Shown: one piece after another, positions 1-35,900 of the stretch
Position numbering within the stretch: the stretch's first letter is position 1
How the letters are laid out: every line of letters starts with the position of its first letter
NCBI RefSeq assembly: GCF_021347895.1
Contig: NC_067123.1
Location: 38,923,571-38,987,570 of the forward strand
DNA length: 64,000 bases
From: Acanthochromis polyacanthus
Lineage: Eukaryota > Chordata > Actinopteri > Pomacentridae
Direction: 5' to 3'
Made by a program: the position numbers and the translations under genes
Notes under the pieces: generated by a model
Told to the model about the DNA's origin: nothing
The model's input: only the letters and a program-made list of their open reading frames with translations
Databases searched by the model: none

Positions 1-447
1 CCTTTAAAACACAGCAGGTGTCGTCTTTAAAATACTTATGTCCAACAAAGGGTCAAAAATCCAAAGATATTTAACAACCAAACACATAAAAACACAATTT
101 CTGAACATTTTTAATTAGAAATGATGAACGTTTGGCAGTTTTTACTTGATAAATGACTTCCAAAGAGCAGTGGATTAAAACAGACATTTTTTCAGGATTA
201 AACATATAATTTGATGTACCTGCAGGTGTTTTCAAAGATGGACAACAGCAGTGAAGACTTTATTATTTTATAGTCTGAAAGATCTTCTGTTATTATTCCT
301 CCTATAGAACAACCAATGGTAGGAAATATCTCATCAAAAGTCTTTAGTCTGACTGGAGGGACGAAATAACGACTCATTCATATAAACTGAATGAATCGGT
401 CGGTTTTATCAGCTGAAGATCGAACATTTTATCAGCCGAGATGGTAC

Positions 448-875
448 CTGTATACACGGATCATCCAAGATGGGACTGTCCTGGGGCTGAATGCTGTCCT
501 GAGGAGGAGCATCACCGCTGTTCTCCTCCACTGAGCACACAGCGGGACTGTTGGGTTGGACAGGAGAAGGTCGGCGTGGGGAAGGAGATCCAACCGACTG
601 GATGCTGCTGACGATCACTGGTGTGGCCTGGCTCTCCTCTACAGCCGCCTACAAGGAGCAGTAGTGAAACGGACGATGGGATCGCTGTAAAGCAGTGCTT
701 CTCAAAGTGTGGGGGTGCAGAGGCATGACATGGGAGGAAAAGGTCCGTCTGTGTGGAATTAATTAGCTGAACTATTAACGCCGGCCTGTTTTTAGCAGCG
801 CACAACACTCAAACTGCACTGGCTGTTTCTCAATACAAAGTATACAAATGTGTACTTGCAATAGATTTGTATGTC

Positions 876-931
<56 letters not shown>

Positions 932-3811
932 GTGTGTGTTACAGGCGAAATTAGAATCCAGGCAGATTTTAAATCCGCCTAGGCAGAATTAGAATTTTGA
1001 TTTCGCCTAGGCTAGATTGAAATTTGAAGGGTTTTGAACATGATATGCTCTGTTCATGTAATTATTTGTTTTCCCTAAAATTATGTACCTTGAAATTTGG
1101 TTTTAGATACAAGTTAAATAATTAGAAGTAATGTCAACTTTTGTCCTCAACACTTGGCAAAATAAACAGGGAAAAAATGATGTTGTCAAAGTAGTTTCTG
1201 GGTTGTTTTTTTTCATATACTGTATGCCAAAATCCTGTTAGAGGGTTAGGGTTAGGGTTATTCTTAATATACAGGCTATTTATATATCAAGATTGAAATC
1301 CGTACAACAACCATGGCAGGATTTTCATTTCACCTAGGCGAAATCAAAATTCTAATTCTGCCTAGGCGGATTCTAAATCTGCCTGGATTCTAATTTGGCC
1401 TGTGACATATACACAAATCTATTGAGGAGGTGCACAAGTTTTTTGTCCTGACAGAGTTTGAGAAGCACTGCTGTAAACCTTTGAATACCAGAAGCTCTGA
1501 TAAAGCGTTCCTGTGTGAACACTGTGTGTAGGGAGAAAGTACAAGACGTTCAGCTGAAAATTACTTTCATTACAAAATGATATCGCAGATAACTACTGAA
1601 GATAAAACTGGACTACCGTGCTGCTATCTGTCACATTCTTCACACACAAAACTTTGATGACATTCTGCAAGATAAATGAACGACTCTAACTGTAAAAGGT
1701 CTGAGAAGGAAGCAGCTGTGAATCCTGACACTTTAACAAATCTATCAGCTAGAAAGGCTTTGGGTTTGATTTGATCAAAGTAAAAGATGATATAACTATG
1801 GCAAATGCTATTAGACTGAAGAATAGAGTTAAAACGTGTATAAAACACATAACAATGAATATTATATTAATGACTGATGTTTAATGGGATGGTGTGTGTC
1901 TTGTTATTTTACATTGTGTGTAAGATGCTGAACACTTGAATTTCCCTCAGGATTAATAAAGTATCTATCTATCCATCTATAGAAAAGTAGAATGGTGTCT
2001 AAACTGTCTCTCCTATCATACATCCTACAGGTGTGGAAAAATGACCAACTCTCACAGCATAAAAGACGAAGCACAGCTCAGTATCTCTGGTTTTTCTCTG
2101 GATTTTATCACTGCTCAGAACTACTCGTGGATTCTTGTCGACATTAAATCCTGCTGCCTCTGAATGCCGACTGCTCCTGGTGATATTTTTAGAAGATCTT
2201 CAACATTTAAACACGGTCAAGTCTTAGACATTGGCCCCTGATTTGTGGCTTAGATTCCACTTCATCTCTAACTTTGAGGATGACTGATGTGGGAGTCTGA
2301 CCTTAGCTAGAGCGGGATGCTTCAGCTGCACGTATTTCTCCAGCGCTCCTCTGCAGCGCTCCACGATGTGCTCCATCTGCAGGTAGCTGGCAGCGGTCAG
2401 GTAGTTGACGATCTCCTCGGGGTTGAAGTGCAGGATGCCGGTGTAGCAGGACTGGAGCAGGTCGCACACCACCGAGGAGCTGTACAGCATCGACACCTGG
2501 ATTACAACACAGAGTCACAGAAATTTAACTCGGAAAGTGAAGAGAAATTCACAATGCATGGCAAAAATCTTACCAAGTTTATTTGTCTTATTTTTAGTCA
2601 AAATGTCTCATCCCGCTTGATTTAAGACAAATTCACTTAACAAGTGACATTTCAGCAGATGGAGGGACTTGATTTAAGACAATGCATCTTAAATATTTTG
2701 TTCAGTCAAACAATCTGGAAATTATCTTATTTTGAGTTGAGTTTTACAAGAAAAGTCCAAAAAATAAGTTTCACCCTTGTGTCGTCCTGTGGGTCAAACT
2801 GACCCGTTTTAAGGTTTGAAAATGTGCAGAGAAAAAATTCACAGTGAAACTTCTGATGTCCACATTTTAAACATTTTTTTGGAAATTTTTGAACATTTTT
2901 TGGTGGAAAAAAATATAAAAAATGTTTCTTAAGAACATTCACAAAAAAAATCTATCAAAATCCAGCAAATTTCACTGGATTTCTGTTGATTTGTATGTGA
3001 AAGAAAATATTAGAAGTTTTACCGATATATATATGTAATCACTTTAGAAATTTTTAGGATTTTTTGGAAGATTTTTACTCATTTTTTGAAAAATATTTCC
3101 AAGAATTTTCTTGCCAAATATAGGGATTTTTAAAAAAAAATTAAACTTTCAAGGAATTTTTTCTGAAGGTTTTGCAAATTTTCAGATATTTGGGGAATTT
3201 TTTTCTGATTTTTTTTCAGGCAAGGAAACAATTTTTTGGTGCCTGTAAATGAAGACAACAGGAGGAATAATAATCTCAAATTAAGAGGTTACATGAAAGC
3301 GAAAATCTATTTTTGAGTGAAAAACTGCTATTTTTTAAGCATGTCTGGCTTATTTTAAGACACCTAAGCTTGACAATCCTGATAAAATAGAGCTTGAAAT
3401 AAGCTTTTCCAGCTAATTTTAAGATCTGATCTCAATATTCTATCATCTCTTATTTCAAGAAATTTTACCAAGCCATTTTTCACTTGTTCTATTGGCAGAT
3501 TTTTTCACTTATTTCAAGGTAAAAGTTCCTTGAAATCAGTTTTTTTCTTTTTGTTTTGAGAGAGGCATTTTTTTTACAGTGTTACGGCGTGAGGTTGTTT
3601 ACCTGCAGCTTTGGTGACGGGTTGAGGAGGAACTGGTCCCTCAGGAAGGGCGAGCAGGCGGCCAGCACCACCTTGTGTCCCCTGAATATCTGGTTGTTGC
3701 TGGCGATGATGGTGACGTCACAGAAGTGCTGGCGCGACCTCAGCGAGTTCATGTGCTTCAGGGTCATGTCTCCGTGACCCGGTAACCGGAAAAACACCAT
3801 CTCCATCTTGG
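448..3811 (-). CDS. zbtb12: zbtb12-like BTB/POZ zinc-finger transcription factor, 5' coding part (partial)
   Basis: A nuclear transcription factor of the BTB-C2H2 family; the BTB domain mediates dimerisation and corepressor binding. Three coding exons are visible on the minus strand: 3811-3603 (start ATG at 3806-3804, five bases after the acceptor), 2496-2302 and 648-448. All have AG/GT borders and the two internal exons are phase 0 (65 and 67 codons). Residues 1-130 form the BTB fold, with [36 protein letters not shown], then SCYTG and [19 protein letters not shown]. These match ZBTB12 more closely than other BTB-ZF proteins I can recall. The third exon encodes a Ser/Pro-rich linker. No zinc finger lies in the window, so the 3' exons must be left of base 448. 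About 200 residues are present; human ZBTB12 is roughly 460. An unspliced upstream exon near 6.2 kb probably supplies the 5' UTR. Family assignment is firm; the exact paralogue (teleosts may have more than one) is less so. Confidence 0.88.
878..940. repeat. (TA)n/(TG)n microsatellite
   Basis: About 20 TA units followed by TGTA and TG units, inside the left arm of the hAT-like fold-back element. Confidence 0.95.
1237..1260. repeat. Short interstitial telomere-like repeat
   Basis: Three uninterrupted GGGTTA units preceded by gttaga, located in the loop of the fold-back element at 693-1470. Confidence 0.9.
1920..1982 (+). repeat. LINE-tail fragment ending in CTAT repeats
   Basis: The sequence 'aatttccctcaggattaataaagtatctatctatcc' resembles the 3' ends of the Rex/L2-type LINEs seen elsewhere in the window (for example 7250, 20363 and 43490), here pointing right. 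Confidence 0.6.
2551..3581 (-). mobile_element. Dispersed palindromic element (family E2), copy 1, carrying a nested piggyBac-like element
   Basis: This family reappears at 17818-18565 and 19040-20063. Its ends approximate CACTGCAA(A/C)AACTCAAAATCTT and AAAAAAATGCCTCTCTCAAAACAAG read inward. It is rich in 'ttatttcaag', 'aaaataagac' and 'ttgacttaa' words. The last base lies 22 bp from the splice donor of the first zbtb12 coding exon. A piggyBac-like copy (2774-3265) splits it at a TTAA-type site. The superfamily is uncertain; CACTG/CAGTG ends would suit hAT. Confidence 0.75.
2774..3265 (-). mobile_element. piggyBac-like MITE (family A), copy 1
   Basis: Begins CCCTTGTGTCGTCC and ends GAAGACAACAGGAGG. 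It has the family's core words (AAATATTTCCAAGAATTTTCTTG, GGCAAGGAAACAATTTTTTGG). The flanking TTAA is eroded on both sides. Inserted inside element E2 copy 1. Confidence 0.8.
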
Positions 3812-3997
3812 CTAAGGAGAAACAAGGACGGGCGTGGTGACAAATTCCAAGAAGTGAGCACCCATTACAAATAACTCAATTACAAAGTAGAAACAGGCAC
3901 AAAACGACGAGGCCCAATAAAACCCACTTGAACGCTGTGTGCAACGTCTGAAACGGGATCAAAGAAAGTTTAAGCTCCTTCCTAGCCCCATTTGAAC

Positions 3998-4060
3998 TCA
4001 AGATTGAATAGAATAGCTTTATTGTCATCACACATGGGAGCATGACGGAAATATAAGCAC
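3998..4060 (-). repeat. LINE/SINE-tail-like fragment
   Basis: 'gaatagaatagctttattgtcatcacacatggg' resembles the 3' end of a common teleost non-LTR repeat. Too short to classify. Confidence 0.4.
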
Positions 4061-4226
4061 TGAAACCAGCTAAACTAACAACAATAAATAATAAAATAAA
4101 ACGCACATATAAAACAAAACTATGTCAAGAATTCCAACATGCAAAAGAGGCAAGATAGGAGGTAATGAGATCAGTTAAAAAACAATAAAATAGAATAAAT
4201 ATGGGCAGGAAATTAGCAGCATTAAT

Positions 4227-4545
4227 AACCCCTCCTGTTGTCCTCATTCACGGGCACCAAAAATATATTCTCCTTGTTGACAAAAATCCCAAAAATTCAG
4301 CAAAAAAATTCCACAGATTTCTGAAAATTTGCAAAACCTTCAGGAAGAAAATTCAAATAATTCCTTAAGTTTAATTTTAATAAATCCCCCAAACTTGACA
4401 AGAAAAGTCTTGTAAATGTTTTCAAAAAATGAGTAAAAATCTTCCAAAAAATCCTAAAAATATCTAAAGTAATTCACTGTGAACATATTTTTTTCCCACA
4501 TTTTCAAACTTTAAAACGGGTTAATTTTGACGACACGAGGGTTAA
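4227..4545 (+). mobile_element. piggyBac-like MITE (family A), copy 2, internally deleted
   Basis: Starts taaCCCCTCCTGTTGTCCTC and ends GACGACACGAGGG followed by TTAA (4542-4545). At 319 bp it is shorter than other copies because the central palindrome is missing. It lies in the zbtb12 first intron. Confidence 0.85.
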
Positions 4546-5080
4546 AAGTGACAGAAGTGTGATGGAAATGCACTGCAGCAGCTTACAAAGCAGACGGCCA
4601 GGTTTGTTTTGATCGTTAAAATCTCGCCCAATTCTCAAAACATATACCACGACTGTAAAATGTTTTTTCTTCCTGCACAGAATGAACCTTGTAGAGTCGG
4701 TTTTCCAAACGCTGAGCACACATGTTCAGTACGTATTTTGAAGTGACACTGAATAAAAAATAAATAAAAATCGCACAGTTGTGACAAATCCAGATGGTAA
4801 CACTGATATAAAAGTCCAACAACTGGAATATATTAACACATGTTTGGATTAGTTCTCAGCTGGTTCAAATATAAAATAAGCCTCTTCAAAGAGCGACAGG
4901 AACACAAAACTAAAATGATTTAACTTAGTCGGAAAGCCATTTGATTGTCAATTTAGTCTTTAGTCTAAAACACCAAGAATTCTCTGATATCAGCTCCTCG
5001 AGTGAGCGTTCACTAGCATCTTTGTGTTTGATTAATAGCCAGAAAAAAATAACTAAATAATGCGGTCACCTTTGGTAATT

Positions 5081-5913
5081 TTTCACTTTGCTGTGACATT
5101 TTCTAGACAAAACCATTCACTGAGAAAACAATAATAGGCATAAGAATACTACAGATTGTCCTCCTGGAGCGTCCTTGACGTGTTTCAAAGCAAGTCAATA
5201 ACATCAGTGGACGTAGAGCCTTATATGTACACAACTAAAAAATATGAAATATCACACATGGTTTGAGGATAATGGTGACAGCACACAATAAATGTGTAAT
5301 CTAAATTGGTGAGTGATCTACAAAATGTACCACTAATGTGGACAAACTGAAAGAACAAGTCCTGTGTCTCGATTCAGGGAAGTGGGAATAAACACAGAGG
5401 GCTTTATATTACTTGTAATAACGACAAACAGACGTTATATTGTACTACGGTGGAAGAACACTTACTCTCACATTACATGCAAATTAAATCCACAGATTAG
5501 AATTGAGGACCGTTGAAAAGCTGGGTTAGCTAATATCATTTCACTTTGTTGTGATATTTTCAGGACAAAAACATTCACTGAGAAAATAATAATAGGTATA
5601 TGAATATAACAGTTTCTCTTTCTGGAGCATCCTTGACAAATATGAAATATCACACATATATGTGAGGATAATGGTGACAACAGACAATAAATTTACCACT
5701 AATGCTGATGTAAACTGAAAGAACAAGTCCTGTCTCTCAATTCAGGTTGAACAGGGAAGTGGGAATAAACACAGACGGCTTTTTATCACTTATAATAACG
5801 ACAAACAGACGTTATAATATCGTATTACGGTGGAAGAACATCTACTCTCACATTACATGCTAATTAAAACGCCAGTTTAAAATTCAGAAACGTTGAAAAG
5901 TTGAGTTAGCTAC
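5081..5913. repeat. Diverged tandem duplication in zbtb12 first intron
   Basis: Two direct copies lie side by side: 5081-5535 and 5539-5913. Both run from tttcactttg(c/t)tgtga through 'cattcactgagaaaa', 'tatgaaatatcacacat', 'gaaagaacaagtcctgt' and 'gacaaacagacgttata' to 'gttgaaaag(c/t)tg(g/a)gttagcta'. The second copy lacks about 80 bp of the first. No terminal inverted repeats were seen, so this looks like a segmental duplication. Confidence 0.85.
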
Positions 5914-6059
5914 CATGTTTGGACGAGAAAAAGCTGGAGAAGGATATGAGTTGAGTCCGTGATATTTAGTCGACAGGTGTCATTTCCGTCAGACGTTGAT
6001 ATCGATCAAAACACAGAATTTTCCTCCTTTCCTCTCTTCGCCCGGCTAGCTGGACGTCA

Positions 6060-6611
6060 GCTAACGCTAGCCCCTACCTAACTAACAGCTCGTTAGCTCG
6101 CCCACTTGTATCGTCTGTGGGTTTTTCTGCTGGTAAAACCACGAAACAAAAGCTGCCCGTCTAACTTTACCGTTACTCACCTTCGCCTCTCTCTTTCCGT
6201 CTTTGTGAGCGCTACCGGGGGGCGAAAAAAAACAACAATCCCGGCTCGTTGTGACGCTTCAGCCGTTGGCGGAGGTGATGCTAGTCGTCCAGCGGTGTCT
6301 GCTCATCCCTCCAGCCGGCCGCTCGCTGCTACCACCTCGATTCCTGTTTACTTTTCGGCCTTTTTTCGGAGGACGTGCATCCCGTGACAACAAATGCGGA
6401 CCCGCTGGCGTGTCGCCGCCGCCGCCCCGCCGAGCTGACTTTGAATCGGTTTCCGCGTGAAGCTTCTCCTCAACACTGATCGTCGAAACGCCGCGCACAC
6501 GCTGATTTCTGATCAGTGGTGCGCTCACTGCTCAAATCAATGGACACAGGGGGGCGGGGCTCCGGCTGTGACGCAAGCACGTTCGGATACGTCGACGTTC
6601 GCCTGGGAAAC
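6060..6611. promoter_or_regulatory. GC/CpG-rich, probably bidirectional promoter between zbtb12 and ehmt2
   Basis: This stretch is conspicuously richer in G, C and CpG than the AT-rich flanks (for example around 6400-6440 and 6540-6600). It separates the putative zbtb12 first exon (minus) from the ehmt2 start codon (plus). No TATA box is evident. A shared CpG-type promoter for head-to-head genes is inferred from composition and geometry. Confidence 0.6.
6181..6360 (-). other. zbtb12: Probable untranslated first exon of zbtb12 (upstream end approximate)
   Basis: The first zbtb12 coding exon begins at a splice acceptor (3811), so an upstream exon is needed. On the minus strand a near-perfect donor, AAG|GTGAGTAAC, falls at base 6181, inside GC-rich sequence. 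No other equally good minus-strand donor was noticed between 3.9 and 6.5 kb. The transcription start is a guess. Confidence 0.5.
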
Positions 6612-31394
<24,783 letters not shown>

Positions 31395-32090
31395 AACACC
31401 CATGAGGCCTTTGGATGAACCTCTTCAGTTTTACATGTGCACACTAGCAAACACAGGGGTTTGTCTTTCAGTCTGTGATGTACGGTGCTGTTTTTTTGTA
31501 CTTGAAATGTCGTTTCTTTTTCCAAAAACTGTCAGCCAATTTGCCACTTTATCATTTCCACTGTAGAGCAGGACATGGGCCTTAACATTTTAATAAAGGG
31601 TTGGGGTTTGGGAGGAGTATGCAGTAATCTCACTGTATCAGATGATAAACTTTGGCCTTCACACATAAACCTTGTGCATTAGGACTTTCTGTCTTCATTG
31701 CCATCATATATCAGTCATACAGTATATATAAATATATGTATATATACAGACGTTTTTCTGTGGTGCCAACAAACTCGAGGACATAGGACAGTAATGGGTC
31801 AGACCTTCTCCCATGCTGGACTCCATAAGGACCTGAGTGATAGCGTTGTTTTTTGTACGATTGTTTTAGCTTTATTTTCCGTATTTTTTATACATATCGT
31901 TTTCTCTGTCCTACGTAGTGTAATAAAATAACTCATGAGTTGATCTTTTGGGCTCTGGCATTAATTGTAACACAACTATGAAGCAGTGGCATTTTAATCT
32001 ATGTATGTATGTTTCTTTTTATATGTTCAGTGTATAGATTGCCAGCTTTTGTGTCATTTGGAGGCTGCTGGAAATAAACCTGTTGTCTGC
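31395..32090 (+). other. ehmt2: ehmt2 3' UTR with three candidate polyadenylation signals
   Basis: After the stop codon no further open frame resembles the gene. AATAAA hexamers occur at 31592-31597, 31922-31927 and 32073-32078. Any could define the transcript end. The 3' UTR would then be about 220, 550 or 700 bases. Confidence 0.65.
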
Positions 32091-32552
32091 AGGAGACATT
32101 TAGGCTGAGATGCAAAGCAAGAGGAAGGATTGGGTAGGGCCTCGTCACAGATGAGGAAGAGGAAGTCATCTCACTCTGCCAGTGATTGCATGCACCTTTA
32201 ACTAAAACCGCACAAGTAGGTAATTGATTAGAGAAGTCACTAGTTCACTGTTAATAAATAATAAAGTATTTAGCACTTTTCTAGACACATGTTGCAAATG
32301 AGTCATTGATTTTACAAGCAGGTTAAAAGATTTATATAAAACCAATGCAGGCTAGGAAAGGTAAAAAAAGACAATCAATAAAAGACCTATAACATGTCTT
32401 TCCAGGGTAGGAACAGTGAAATTTTTGAATAAATAGAATAAAAATTAGGGAAAGATAAAACCCTTGTAATGCCAAGAAGTGCTATCAGGGAGAAAGAAGC
32501 AGCAAAATTCCTGAAATTAAAAAATAGCCAAACACTTCACTTTATTTTGTGT
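32091..32552 (+). other. Intergenic spacer between ehmt2 and slc44a4: no gene
   Basis: AT-rich; no exon, RNA gene or clear repeat recognised apart from the family A fragment that follows. Confidence 0.5.
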
Positions 32553-32638
32553 TTAATCCTCCTGTTCTCATTTACAGGCATCAAAAAAATATTGTTTCCT
32601 TGTCTGAAAAAAATGCAAAAAATTAATCAAAAACCCCA
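32553..32638 (+). mobile_element. piggyBac-like MITE (family A), 5' fragment
   Basis: TTAA + TCCTCCTGTTCTCATTTACAGG through 'ttgtttccttgtctgaaaaaaatgc', then homology ends. It lies about 300 bp upstream of the slc44a4 start codon. Confidence 0.8.
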
Positions 32639-32689
32639 CTTGTACATCCATTTATAAGACAGACCGTCCTCTGACCTGAGGAGTGGTTC

Positions 32690-32935
32690 CTCGCTATAAT
32701 AAAACCATCTTCGACTCACGCGCAGGTGCGCATCCCTCAGCAGGTGCGCGCTGCTGACGTCACTGCCTGGTTACAAACTGCCAGGAAAAGATTCTCTCAC
32801 TTAGTTACTGAGTTCGTTCAGACGCACCGGAGACGGTTCTGGAGCCGGTTTTAAGCCAATGGTTTGTAAAGTTTTAAAACCGTAGAAGTTGTCTTTTAGC
32901 AGGTAGGGGGCAAAAGGTGGAGGCTGAGACGGAAA
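32690..32935 (+). promoter_or_regulatory. slc44a4: Putative slc44a4 promoter and 5' UTR
   Basis: A locally GC-richer segment directly upstream of the slc44a4 start. It contains two CAGGTGCGC E-box-like motifs (near 32723 and 32741) and a full palindromic CRE, TGACGTCA, at 32755-32762. The motifs are read directly; their function is inferred. The start ATG at 32936 follows a purine-rich leader (ggaaaATGGG). Confidence 0.5.
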
Positions 32936-35900
32936 ATGGGTAAAAAACGGGACGAGGAGAATCCGACGTCTGCATACGGTGAGTCTGCCGTTAATTTACC
33001 CAGAGGAGCCGGTTAAAGTTAAAACACCACCGCTAGCTAACAGCAGGCTTAAATTAGCTAGCTAGGAGTTAACCAGTCGTGATAAATTATATTTATTTAT
33101 CATATCATACAATAAAGAAAAAGTTGGAAACTTTGATTTTGTGCAAATATTTATCATCATTAATGTAATTTTCAGGCAAAACGAGTGATTTTGTGTCACG
33201 GCTGAAGTGTTGGCATGTTAAACGTCACTGGTGGCTAATTAGCTAATAACCCGTTTAAATCAAAGCTGTACAGCACCTCGTTTTAAAAATTATTTTTAAA
33301 AACATGTAAATCTGCTTACTGGTGTTTATAGTAATAGGAATATCGGAAATATATGCTTAAGTCCCAATGTAGACTATCTACTCTAACATCAATAAACATA
33401 GTTATTGTTTTACAAATGATCCAGTTCTTTATCACAGCTTATTATAGATGAATCAAAGCACCTGATCTAAACCTAAAACACTGATTAAAATACACCAATA
33501 GCTCTCAGTGAACAAATGAGTAGAGCTACAACTATAAACTGGTAAATGATGATGATAATAATAATAACTTTATTTATATAGCACTTTTAGAACAGCAATA
33601 TATAGGAGACAATTCAGAGCAGTCAATTAAAATAAATGGTGAAAATGACAGTAAATTAAATGAATAATTATCTAGATTTGCACGCAACTCTAACAAGGGA
33701 ACTCGGCAGTTTGAAAATTAAAGAATAAGATTGAAGGTTAATGTCAGCTGCTAAATTATTTACCAACAATTTCTTAATGGTAATAATAATGACTGAGCTT
33801 CTTATAATTAACTATGTGTTTCAGAAAGCATCGCCAAGTAGTTACTCTAGTTAATTGGGTTGACTAATTTATTCTTTCAGTCATCTTTAATTTAAATCCA
33901 CATTATTTTAAACTTTATAACCTTCTTAAATATTCTAAAATTAGGTTTCTGGTTTTCTTATAGCCATAAATCGGTCGGCCAGTATTTCCCAGCGCCTAAA
34001 GACACATCCTCAGATGTCTTCTTTTGGTCCTCAAACCTACTTTTAATTCTTTACTCTCGAGTAAAAAAACCAGGATGAGTTTTGTGGACAGAACAAGACC
34101 TTTGAGACACAGATTTTTATTGAAGTGCCATCTTATGACATTTTATAGAGCAAACAACTCACGAGAAAATAATCGAGAAAGATATTTCTAACTCGTATAT
34201 CTGGACCTACGTGGTCAACTCATGATTAAAATGATTAAAAAATAAGTTTTACCTTCCTGTAATAGTATATTGGAGCCTTTCACTTTTGTCTGTTTAAATA
34301 AAAATCCTTTGAAATCGTTACGTTTTTACATTAATGCTCCCATTAACTTCCAAACTGAGGCTACGATCTATTATAAGGTCACAAGTACACACTACTTCAT
34401 TTTTTAGGGACAACGCCTTACTTTAACCACACTGTCAGATGAACATGTTGTTTTAATCACTAGTTAAGTGTGCTTTGTTGGGTTTAAATGATAATATGTC
34501 CCCAAAAAAGACTGGCAGCCAAGCAATCATAACTCTCTGAAGACATTTAGAAACCGAGCGGGAAATAACTGGTCTCATGTCTTAACAATTTCAGAGAGCA
34601 CACCAATAGAAATTAAATTAGATATGAGAACTGCATCATGATTGATTAAAAAATTAAAAATAATATCATTAATAAGGAGAGAGAGAAGGTGGTACAGGTT
34701 GAGTTTGATTGTAAATGTTGGTTTTAGAGCAGCAGCTAGAGATAATTTTCATTATCAGTTATTCAGAAATGTTAATCAGTTTATTTATTGTAGTCTTAGA
34801 ACACCAACAAAGCAGTGAAAAATACTTCCCAGAGTTGAAAGTGTTGTTTCAGTACGCCGTCTTTGCACGACCAACAATCCTAACCTGAAAAATATTCAGT
34901 TCCTTGCACTAAAGAGTTTAAAAGTTGATATTATATACAGTTGTAAAGTGTTTGAGGACTTAAAACAGTCTAAGTAGTTGCTGATTTGTTTTTGTGATTA
35001 AATATTAATTTGTAATCCATTTACAGGCAGACATTTAGAAATTTTATGTTCCAGTTTACAGCCACTGAAGCCAATTGAGAATCCTAACTTAGTTTAGTTA
35101 GAAAGTTACTCAAATGACTGTTTTCATCAAGATATTTGCTAGTTTATTGATGAGCTCTTTGGCTCAAAAAATTGCTACATTGTTGGCTGTGATTTCATGA
35201 GTGTTGACCCAAGAGTGAAGATGCATTGAAGGGAAACATGTTGTGTTTTAGATTTTAAAAGGAGATATTGAGCAGCCACTGTCTCTGCTGATGCTGAAAC
35301 ATCTCAGACCTTCTGTGTCTGCTAGTCCCTGTTTACTCTCTGTGACATCTGAAGATCTGATGTGTTCACAGTCTGTTGAAAGTCTGGGAGGTTTAGAAAG
35401 GCTCCAGCAAACAAACCCTCCCTGGGGGTAAATAGCAAATCAGGTTTCACGTCTCCTCAAATATCTTAAATAAACACCAAAGGTTAGGATGACAGCAAGT
35501 TATGTGTCCAAAGTGTTGTAGCTGACACTTCAATAGACGCAGCGTTACCATGACAACCATTGTATGTAAATGCATTAGCGTGGAATTAGCTTTCTGTGAC
35601 TCTCTACTATTGTACTGGTCTTCATGAGGAAATGGTAATTCTTTTAAGTGTTGACGACACAACTAGACCTGTTAGGACAGTCAGAGATTTCAAGCGGCTT
35701 CATTTTATTCTGTTTCCTTGTTCAGAGCAGTTCCACATTTTTTCTGTTAAAGTATAAACACTCAGAGTCGAGAAATAAATGGCCAGCTGGAGGTTGTTGT
35801 TGCAAATCATTGACCAGAAAAGTTGTTCAAGCTCCTTAAAGAAACTTCAACTATATTAGTTTAAGAACAACTTTATCTCGTTTAGAACAACTTTCACTAA

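Larger units (their letters stand above)
693..1470. mobile_element. hAT-like non-autonomous element with 8-bp target duplication and long fold-back arms
   Basis: The ends are CAGTGCTTCTCAAA (693) and its inverse TTTGAGAAGCACTG (ending 1470). They are flanked by CTGTAAAG (685-692) and CTGTAAAC (1471-1478), a 7/8 target duplication. Inside, inverted arms pair 846-1010 with 1332-1440, including a block of about 60 bp rich in CCTAGG (942-1010 with 1332-1402). The left arm is split by a TA/TG microsatellite (about 878-940). No coding sequence was found. Confidence 0.85.

Noticed and set aside
1237..1260. Chromosome-fusion scar from telomere repeats
   Set aside because: Only three units, located inside a small mobile element; far too short.
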